From contig DBAU01000065.1 in the NCBI GenBank assembly GCA_002291845.1, positions 1 to 13,106 on the forward strand: a stretch of 13,106 bases of DNA, given 5' to 3'. A program made the translations under genes and the position numbers. The DNA comes from Alphaproteobacteria bacterium UBA1002. Its GTDB lineage: Bacteria; Pseudomonadota; Alphaproteobacteria; Rickettsiales; UBA998. Below are positions 5,897 through 13,106 of this stretch, piece after piece (within the stretch, counting starts at the first letter, position 1; the number at the start of each line of letters is the position of its first letter). The notes beneath the pieces were generated by a model. The model was not told the origin of the DNA. It saw only the letters and a list, made by a program, of their open reading frames with translations, and ran no database searches.

Positions 5897-7330
5897 ATGA
5901 GCCTTTGGACATCCGCCGAGATTGCTGAGGCCGTCGGAGCCTCTGCCCGCAGTGCATGGCAGGCACAGCGGGTGAATACCGATAGCCGCACACTGGTGGC
6001 AGGGGATCTGTTCGTTGCCCTGAGCGGGGAGCGTTTCGATGGGCATGAGTATGTGGCTGAGGCGCTGGCGCAGGGTGCCGCCGGGGCGCTGGTTGCGCGC
6101 GAGCCGGAGGGGCTGGCAGGTGATCCGCGGTTGATCGTGGTGCCCGATACGCTTATCGCGTTGCAGCAGCTGGGTGCCGCCGGGCGGGCGCGCAGTGCCG
6201 CCAAGGTCATCGGTGTCACCGGGAGCGTCGGCAAGACGAGCTGCAAAGAAGCATTATTGATTGCGTTTGGCCAGCAGGCGCGCACCTACGCCACCCGTGG
6301 CAACCTCAATAACCATATCGGTCTACCGTTGACGCTGGCGAATATGCCGCGCGATACGGAAGTGGCCGTGCTGGAAATGGGCATGAACCACGCAGGCGAG
6401 ATTGAGATGCTCTCCCGTCTGGGCCGTCCGCACGCCGCAATCATCACGGCGGTGGAGGCGGTGCATATCGAGTTTTTCGCCAACGGTATCGAAGGCATTG
6501 CGGATGCGAAGTCTGAAATTGCCGCCGGCCTGGAGCCTGGTGGCACGCTGGTGCTGCCCGGCGATAATCCGCATATCGAGCAATTGCAGCGCAATGCCGC
6601 GCGTTATGGCGTGGCGCAGGTACGCTGCTTCGGCGCAGGCGCAGGGTGCGATTACCGTCTGCTCGATTACCGTACCTTGCCGACGGGATCGCAAGCGCAT
6701 GTGCAAACCCCGTCCGGCCGTCTGGATGTGACGCTCGGGGCGGTGGGCCGTCACTGGGCGCTGATGACAGCAGGGCTGCTCGCGCTGGTCGATGCGCTGG
6801 GCTATGACCGCGCGGCGGCGGCGGACGCACTGGCCGCGTTCAGTGAACCGGCAGGCCGTGGCCGCGTGCTGGAGGTGGCGCTGCCCGGCCATCGCACCGT
6901 GCTGGTCCTTGATGACAGTTATAACGCTTCCCCCGCCTCGATGCGGGCGGCGTTTGCGCGGATGGAGGAAATCTGGCAGGCCCGTGGCGCACGGGGCCGC
7001 AAGCTGGCCGCCCTCGGCGATATGCGTGAGCTGGGCCATCACGCGCCGGAAATGCATGCCGGCCTCGCGCCGGAGATCGAGCAGCTCTCCATCCAGCTCT
7101 ATGCGGCGGGCGAGCATATGCGCGGGCTGTTTGACGCCGTGCCGCGCGTGCTGCGCGGCATGTGGTGCGAAGAGGCCGGGGCACTCGCCAGCGCGATGGT
7201 TTCGCAACTCAAGGATGGCGACATCCTGCTGGTGAAAGGCTCGCGTGGCAGCCGGATGGACAAGGTTGTCACCGCCGTGCTATCCGCTGATGAGGACTCT
7301 GACCAACCGAAAGCCCGCCATGCTGTATAA
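5897..7330 (+). CDS. murF: UDP-MurNAc-tripeptide:D-alanyl-D-alanine ligase MurF
   Basis: A 477-residue cytosolic ATP-dependent ligase that adds D-Ala-D-Ala to complete UDP-MurNAc-pentapeptide. The open frame extends back to 5741, but the true start is ATG 5897, which has AAGGAG (5883-5888) at 8 bases and begins with the family-like [14 protein letters not shown]. Motifs are [26 protein letters not shown], the P-loop T108-G-S-V-G-K113-[48 protein letters not shown] and LGDMRELG. The stop overlaps the mraY start by 11 bases, which suggests coupled translation. The last 12 residues or so ([13 protein letters not shown]) look like an unstructured tail. Confidence 0.97.
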   Translation: MSLWTSAEIAEAVGASARSAWQAQRVNTDSRTLVAGDLFVALSGERFDGHEYVAEALAQGAAGALVAREPEGLAGDPRLIVVPDTLIALQQLGAAGRARSAAKVIGVTGSVGKTSCKEALLIAFGQQARTYATRGNLNNHIGLPLTLANMPRDTEVAVLEMGMNHAGEIEMLSRLGRPHAAIITAVEAVHIEFFANGIEGIADAKSEIAAGLEPGGTLVLPGDNPHIEQLQRNAARYGVAQVRCFGAGAGCDYRLLDYRTLPTGSQAHVQTPSGRLDVTLGAVGRHWALMTAGLLALVDALGYDRAAAADALAAFSEPAGRGRVLEVALPGHRTVLVLDDSYNASPASMRAAFARMEEIWQARGARGRKLAALGDMRELGHHAPEMHAGLAPEIEQLSIQLYAAGEHMRGLFDAVPRVLRGMWCEEAGALASAMVSQLKDGDILLVKGSRGSRMDKVVTAVLSADEDSDQPKARHAV

Positions 7331-8468
7331 TTTACTTTTCCCGCTTGCGGATGAATTCCAGCTATTCAACCTGTTTAAGTACCTGACCTTCCGCAGCGGC
7401 GGGGCAGTGATGACCAGCCTGATTTTGAGCTTCATCATCGGGCCGCGCCTGATTCGCTGGCTGCGCTATAAGCAGAAAGGCGGCCAGCCCATCCGCGAGG
7501 ACGGGCCGGAATCTCACATCCGTACGAAGCAGGGTACGCCGACCATGGGCGGGCTGATGATCCTACTCTCCGTTTCGCTCTCGACGCTGCTGTGGGCGGA
7601 CCTCACCAACCAGTATGTGTGGATTGTGCTGTTTGTGACCATCGGCTATGGGCTGATCGGCTTCACTGATGACTTCATGAAAGTCACCAAGCGCAATACC
7701 AAGGGTTTGCGTGGCAAGCTGAAGCTGGTGTTCCAGTTCGGTATCGCGCTGATCGCTGCGCTGTGGATTGCAAAGGTGAATGCCGATGCCACGTCGGTCG
7801 TGGCGCAGCTGGTGCCCAACCCGGCGGCTCCTGGCTCCGCAGGGTTTGATCATTCCACCTATCTTGCCGTACCGTTCTTCAAGGATTTCTTCCCTGATCT
7901 CGGTTGGGGCTATTTCCTCTTTGCCATGTTGGTGATGGTGGGGGCTTCCAACGCGGTGAATTTGACCGACGGGCTGGACGGCCTCGCCATCGTGCCGATC
8001 ATGATCGCGTCCGGCTGCTTCGCGTTGATTGCGTACCTGGTCGGCAATGCGGTGTTCTCGGAATATCTGCAGATTCACCCCATTCCCGGTGCAGGGGAGT
8101 TGACTGTGTTCTGCGCGGCGCTGATTGGCGCAGGGCTAGGCTTTTTGTGGTATAACGCGCCGCCTGCGATGGTGTTCATGGGCGATACGGGCAGCCTCGC
8201 GTTTGGCGGCTCGCTTGGCGCGATTTCCGTCATCACCAAGCATGAGCTGGTGCTCGCTATTATCGGCGGGCTGTTCGTTCTGGAGGCGGTGTCGGTGATC
8301 GTGCAGGTGGCCTCGTTCAAGCTCACCGGTAAGCGCGTCTTTAAAATGGCGCCGATTCACCACCATTTCGAAAAACTGGGCTGGCAGGAGCCGACCGTCG
8401 TCATCCGCTTCTGGATCATCGCGACGATTCTGGCGCTGATCGGCCTTTCCACGCTGAAGCTGCGCTAG
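7320..8468 (+). CDS. mraY: phospho-N-acetylmuramoyl-pentapeptide transferase MraY
   Basis: A 382-residue polytopic inner-membrane enzyme that transfers phospho-MurNAc-pentapeptide from UDP to undecaprenyl phosphate, giving lipid I. ATG 7320 gives the family N-terminus [14 protein letters not shown] longer frame (to 7245) lies inside murF and is unlikely, although ATG 7290 cannot be excluded. The catalytic acidic residues are D117-D118 in [10 protein letters not shown]217 in [10 protein letters not shown] and D289 in FMGDTGS. The histidine loop [11 protein letters not shown] is present near the C-terminus, and the end IGLSTLKLR is typical. About ten hydrophobic segments are visible. It is slightly longer than the E. 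coli enzyme (360), partly through a loop around residues 155-180 ([19 protein letters not shown]). Confidence 0.97.
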   Translation: MLYNLLFPLADEFQLFNLFKYLTFRSGGAVMTSLILSFIIGPRLIRWLRYKQKGGQPIREDGPESHIRTKQGTPTMGGLMILLSVSLSTLLWADLTNQYVWIVLFVTIGYGLIGFTDDFMKVTKRNTKGLRGKLKLVFQFGIALIAALWIAKVNADATSVVAQLVPNPAAPGSAGFDHSTYLAVPFFKDFFPDLGWGYFLFAMLVMVGASNAVNLTDGLDGLAIVPIMIASGCFALIAYLVGNAVFSEYLQIHPIPGAGELTVFCAALIGAGLGFLWYNAPPAMVFMGDTGSLAFGGSLGAISVITKHELVLAIIGGLFVLEAVSVIVQVASFKLTGKRVFKMAPIHHHFEKLGWQEPTVVIRFWIIATILALIGLSTLKLR

Positions 8469-8471
8469 ACC

Positions 8472-9838
<1,367 letters not shown>

Positions 9839-9842
<4 letters not shown>

Positions 9843-11020
9843 AGAAGAAAGCCCCCAGAAAGCCCAGCCGTTTTGACCGCTCCAATAGCGGGCCGCTCGG
9901 GCGCTGGTGGTGGACGGTGGATCGTCCGCTCTTTTTCACCCTGCTGATTCTGATTCTCTGCGGCATGATTCTGGTGACCGCAGGAAGCCCGCCGGTGGCC
10001 AAGCGACTGGGGCTGGATGCGTTTCATTTCGTCTATCGCCAGCAGGCCTTTCTGTTATTCGCACTTTTGGTCATGGTTGGGGTCTCGATGTTTGATCCGC
10101 GCCAGATCCGCCGTTTCAGTGTAATCGGGCTGATTGGCAGTTTGGTGTTGCTCTGCCTCTTGCCCGTATTGGGGGTGGAGAATAAAGGCGCGGTGCGCTG
10201 GTTCCCCGTGCCGCTGATTGGCACCATCCAGCCGTCGGAATTCATGAAGCCGTTTTTCGCCGTAGTCATGGCCTGGGTGCTTTCTGAGCGTTTCCGTAAC
10301 CCGGAGTTTCCGGCCTACCGCATCGCGATTGCGCTGTTTATCGTGTTTGCCGGGTTGCTGCTGATTCAGCCGGATTTCGGCATGACGCTGACCGTGATGG
10401 GCATTTTTGGCGTCCAGATGTTTCTGGCGGGCATTCCCATGCTGCTGGTGATTGCGCTCGGTGTGCTGGGCATCGGGCTGGGTATTGGCGCGTATGCGAC
10501 GATGCCGCACGTGCGTGACCGCATCGAGACCTTCCTCAATCCGGCGGCGGAGAATTACCAGGTCACCAAATCGCTTCAGGCCTTCCAGAGCGGCGGCTTT
10601 TTTGGCCGTGGACCGGGGGAGGGGGTGATTAAATGGCAAATCCCCGATTCCCACACTGACTTTATTTTCGCCGTCGCGGCGGAAGAGTTCGGCGTGCTGC
10701 TGTCCATCGTGCTCGTGGTGCTGTTTGCCACTGTGGTGCTACGCAGCTTCTGGCGCGCCGGGCAGACCTCGGACAGTTTTGCCATGCTCTCGATTGTCGG
10801 GCTGGCGACCCAGTTTGGCGGGCAGGCCTTCGTCAATATGGGCGTCTCGCTGAAGCTACTCCCTGCCAAAGGCATGACGCTGCCGTTCATGAGCTATGGC
10901 GGCTCCTCGCTGGTGGCGATGGCCATTGGCATGGGCATGTTGCTCGCACTGACCCGTAAAAGATATGGCCAGCTTCCCAGTGGACGCTTGCAAGCCTACG
11001 GCCTGCCGGGTAATGCGTAA
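9839..11020 (+). CDS. ftsW: septal peptidoglycan glycosyltransferase FtsW (SEDS family)
   Basis: A 393-residue polytopic membrane protein that polymerises lipid II at the septum together with FtsI. The start is GTG 9839, overlapping the murD stop as GTGA and preceded by AAAAGGAG (9823-9830) at 8 bases. The ATG at 9758 lies inside murD without such a signal. A basic cytoplasmic N-terminus (VKKKAPRKPSRFDR) leads into about ten hydrophobic segments. SEDS motifs are IQPSEFMKPFF, LLIQPDFGMTL, NYQVTKSLQAFQSGGFFGRG, SHTDFIFAVAAEEFG with D274 at the place of the catalytic aspartate, and LPAKGMTLPFMSYGGSS at the end. RodA is less likely because of the dcw position between murD and murG. Confidence 0.96.
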
Positions 11021-11050
11021 CAGACTCAGCCCTACGGGAGCGCGCTTCGT

Positions 11051-12235
11051 ATGACCTCTTCCTATCACATCATTCTCGCCGCCGGTGGAACAGGTGGCCA
11101 CATCTTCCCGGCGGAATCCCTGGCCGAGGAGCTGACCGCACGCGGCCACCGGGTGACCATGATCACCGATCATCGTTTTGCCGATTACGCGGCGGCCAGC
11201 ATGAAAGGCATTTTCGCGCAGGTGCCGATTCACTACATCTCTGCCGCCTCGATGGGCCGCACGCTTTTGAAACGTGCGCTGAATGCGCTGATGATCCTGC
11301 GCGGTATCTGGCAGGCGCGCCAGCTGATGAAAACCATCCGCCCACACGCGGTGGTGGGCTTTGGCGGCTACCCGTCCTTCCCCACCATGATGGCCGCTAC
11401 CTCGCTGGGGCTGCCCACCATCATCCATGAACAAAATGCCTTGCTGGGCAAGGCCAACCGTGTGCTGGCCGAACGCGTGACCACCATCGCGGCGAGCTTC
11501 GAGCAGACCGGTATGGTCAAGCCGGAATGCCGCCACAAGCTCATGGTCGTTGGCAACCCCGTACGTGCGGCTGTCCGTGCGCTGCATGAGATTCCCGCGC
11601 CGGAGCTGGTGCAGGACGGCATCCTCCGCCTGCTCGTGATGGGCGGCAGTCAGGGGGCGCTGGTTTTCTCCGACGTGGTGCCCAAAGCGGTGGCCTTGCT
11701 GCCCGAGCCGCTGCGTAAGCGCCTGCGTATTGACCAGCAGACGCGGGTGGAAGCGCTTGGCGAAACCCGCCGCGCCTATGAAGCCATCGGCGTGCAGGCT
11801 GATCTGGCGCCGTTCTTCGCGGATGTTCCGGCGCGCCTCGCAGCGGCGCATCTGGTGATCAGCCGCTCTGGCGCCTCCACCATGGCGGAGCTGACCTGCG
11901 CGGGCCGTCCGGCAATTCTGGTGCCGTACCCCACCGCGGCGGATGACCACCAGACGTTCAACGCCGCCGCACTGGATGATGCGGGCGGTGCCTGGCTGAT
12001 GCCGGAGGATGCCTTCACGCCGGAAGCGCTGGCCGCCAAGCTGGAGGGCTTCCTGCGCCTGCCGTCGAGCCTGGCGAAATCCGCGGCGGCCTCGCGGGCG
12101 TATGGCCGTCCCGAAGCCGCGGCGAAGCTCGCTGATCTCGTGCTCGGCCATGCCGAGAAACACGCCCGTTTGCGTGGGGGTGGTCTTGCGTCGGGCCATC
12201 CGGTGCCTCCCACCGCCACCGACCGCGCGGCGTAA
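11051..12235 (+). CDS. murG: UDP-GlcNAc:lipid I GlcNAc transferase MurG
   Basis: A 394-residue GT28-family glycosyltransferase at the cytosolic face of the inner membrane. It adds GlcNAc to lipid I to make lipid II. ATG 11051 has GGGAG (11036-11040) at 10 bases. Motifs are AAGGTGGHIFPA (G12-G13-T14-G15-G16-H17), GFGGYPSFPTMMA, HEQNALLGKANR, VGNPVR, the second glycine-rich loop MGGSQGA, and the UDP-GlcNAc site SRSGASTMAELTCAGRPAILVP followed by DDHQTFNA. It is longer than E. coli MurG (355). Part of the excess is a C-terminal tail of about 30 residues (HAEKHARLRGGGLASGHPVP...) that looks unstructured and basic in its first half. The 30 bases before it contain only the ribosome binding site. 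Confidence 0.97.
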   Translation: MTSSYHIILAAGGTGGHIFPAESLAEELTARGHRVTMITDHRFADYAAASMKGIFAQVPIHYISAASMGRTLLKRALNALMILRGIWQARQLMKTIRPHAVVGFGGYPSFPTMMAATSLGLPTIIHEQNALLGKANRVLAERVTTIAASFEQTGMVKPECRHKLMVVGNPVRAAVRALHEIPAPELVQDGILRLLVMGGSQGALVFSDVVPKAVALLPEPLRKRLRIDQQTRVEALGETRRAYEAIGVQADLAPFFADVPARLAAAHLVISRSGASTMAELTCAGRPAILVPYPTAADDHQTFNAAALDDAGGAWLMPEDAFTPEALAAKLEGFLRLPSSLAKSAAASRAYGRPEAAAKLADLVLGHAEKHARLRGGGLASGHPVPPTATDRAA

Positions 12236-12243
12236 CACCATTC

Positions 12244-12270
12244 CCTCCCCTGCCTGCGGGGGGAGGCTTT
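12244..12270 (+). terminator. GC-rich hairpin after murG, possible weak terminator
   Basis: CCTCCCC (12244-12250) pairs perfectly with GGGGAGG (12260-12266) around a 9-base loop, starting 9 bases after the murG stop. Only three T follow (CTTTG), so it is at best a partial intrinsic terminator. It may instead belong to a dispersed intergenic C/G-rich repeat. With the promoter candidate at 12327-12355, it suggests a transcription break between murG and murC. Confidence 0.35.
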
Positions 12271-12326
12271 GTCAGCAGCCTTCTCCGTGCTCAATCACCC
12301 ATCCCGCCCCTTGCTCTGGATTCTGG

Positions 12327-12355
12327 TTGAAGCTAGGTTAGCCAAGACATAACCT
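12327..12355 (+). promoter_or_regulatory. candidate promoter with overlapping palindrome before murC
   Basis: TTGAAG (12327-12332, 4 of 6) and TAACCT (12350-12355, 3 of 6) are spaced by 17 bases, 14 bases before the murC start. AGGTTA (12335-12340) and TAACCT (12350-12355) form a perfect 6-base dyad with a 9-base centre. It would cover the spacer and the -10, an operator-like placement. The same stretch reads TTAG-7 bases-ATAAC, 7 of 9 to the alphaproteobacterial CtrA site TTAA-N7-TTAAC. With a -10 this weak, activator dependence would fit, but that is inference. A start this close to the ATG would leave almost no leader. Confidence 0.35.
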
Positions 12356-12369
12356 GACGAAAGACCTCC

Positions 12370-13106
12370 ATGATCACACTTCCCCTTCGCCGACTTCCCT
12401 TAGGCCGCACCCTGCCGCTGCAGGTGGGCATGCTGCATTTTGTTGGCATCGGCGGTATCGGCATGAGCGGTATTGCGGAGATTTTGCACAATCTGGGCTA
12501 CCAGGTGCAGGGCTCCGATATTGCCGAGAATTACAACGTCGAGCGTCTGCGGGCTAAAGGTATTGCCGTCTCCATCGGCCATGCGGCGGAGAATATCGGT
12601 GACGCGGCGGTGGTCATTATCTCCTCGGCGGTGAAGGCGGATAATCCCGAGGTGGTGGAGGCCCGCAAGCGCCGGGTGCCGGTGGTGCGCCGCGCCGAAA
12701 TGCTCGCTGAGCTGATGCGCCTGAAAATGTCGATCGCCATTGCGGGCACCCACGGCAAAACAACAACGACCTCGCTGACCGCTGCGCTGCTGGATTCCGC
12801 AGGCATCGCGCCGACGGTCATTAATGGCGGCATCATCAATGCCTATGGCACGAACGCGGTGCTCGGCACGGGTGAGTGGATGGTGGTGGAGGCGGACGAA
12901 TCCGACGGGACCTTCATCAAGCTGCCCATCTCGATTGCGGTGGTGACCAACATCGACCCCGAGCATCTTGATCATTACGGCTCGTTTGATGGCGTGCGTG
13001 CAGCGTTCAAGCAGTTCCTGGATAATCTGCCGTTTTATGGCTTCGGCGTGCTGTGCATCGACCATCCGGAAGTGCAGGCGCTGGTGGCGAAAGCCGAAGA
13101 CCGCCG
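12370..13106 (+). CDS. murC: UDP-N-acetylmuramate:L-alanine ligase MurC (C-terminus cut by window edge)
   Basis: The first 245 residues are present with no stop before the window ends. The family runs to about 470, so roughly half is missing. It is a cytosolic ATP-dependent ligase that adds L-Ala to UDP-MurNAc, the first step of stem-peptide synthesis. Visible are the Rossmann glycine loop G26-I-G-G-I-G31-[17 protein letters not shown], the P-loop G126-T-H-G-K130-T-T-T (His in this loop is typical of MurC), [12 protein letters not shown] and [16 protein letters not shown] 12370 is taken because a weak GAAAG lies upstream and it adds a plausible basic N-terminus. ATG 12430, just before LHFVGIGG, is an alternative giving a protein 20 residues shorter. 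Confidence 0.95.
   Translation, partial: MITLPLRRLPLGRTLPLQVGMLHFVGIGGIGMSGIAEILHNLGYQVQGSDIAENYNVERLRAKGIAVSIGHAAENIGDAAVVIISSAVKADNPEVVEARKRRVPVVRRAEMLAELMRLKMSIAIAGTHGKTTTTSLTAALLDSAGIAPTVINGGIINAYGTNAVLGTGEWMVVEADESDGTFIKLPISIAVVTNIDPEHLDHYGSFDGVRAAFKQFLDNLPFYGFGVLCIDHPEVQALVAKAEDR

Noticed and set aside
10856..12241. 461-codon open frame on the minus strand opposite murG
   Set aside because: Same reason: a shadow of murG with low-complexity composition and no recognisable family.

Overview
The window is the 5' half of a division and cell wall (dcw) cluster, all genes on the + strand. The gene order (mraZ, rsmH, ftsL, ftsI, murE, murF, mraY, murD, ftsW, murG, murC) and the look of the proteins point to an alphaproteobacterium: a MALFLSTF-type MraZ, a MraY beginning [13 protein letters not shown] and ending in the IGLSTLKLR style, and an FtsL with the LQAEW-LTRPERL-LN pattern. 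Base composition is GC-rich (about 60-67% in the murD lines I counted by eye), except for ftsI, which looks clearly lower. I cannot name the order or genus.

Layout. Positions 1-374 hold no gene I can support. They contain an imperfect inverted repeat at the left edge (3-78) and a tandem pair of TTGGGAA repeats (261-280). Positions 375-479 look like the main control region: a sigma70-type promoter (TTGACC, 17 bases, TATTCT), then a helically phased CCCA (TGGG on the other strand) array at 404-437 of the type MraZ binds, then two DnaA-box-like 9-mers at 430-450. The first gene downstream is an unrecognised 57-residue small membrane protein (480-653) with the strongest Shine-Dalgarno sequence I found, placed ahead of mraZ.

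From mraZ to ftsI the genes overlap by 1-11 bases (mraZ/rsmH ATGA, rsmH/ftsL TAATG, ftsL/ftsI 11 bases). A 92-base gap precedes murE and a 52-base gap precedes murF. murF/mraY overlap by 11 bases, mraY/murD are 3 bases apart, murD/ftsW overlap as GTGA, and a 30-base gap precedes murG. A 134-base gap with a GC-rich hairpin and a palindrome-containing promoter candidate separates murG from murC, which runs off the right edge.

How the genes work together. MurC, MurD, MurE and MurF add L-Ala, D-Glu, meso-diaminopimelate and D-Ala-D-Ala to UDP-MurNAc. MraY and MurG then build lipid I and lipid II on the inner membrane. FtsW (SEDS glycosyltransferase) and FtsI (PBP3 transpeptidase), tied to the divisome through FtsL, polymerise and crosslink septal peptidoglycan. 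RsmH methylates 16S rRNA and MraZ regulates the operon. The enzymes are ordinary and carry their expected catalytic motifs. The unusual material is the leader region, the small ORF at its head, the composition shift over ftsI and the dyad before murC.
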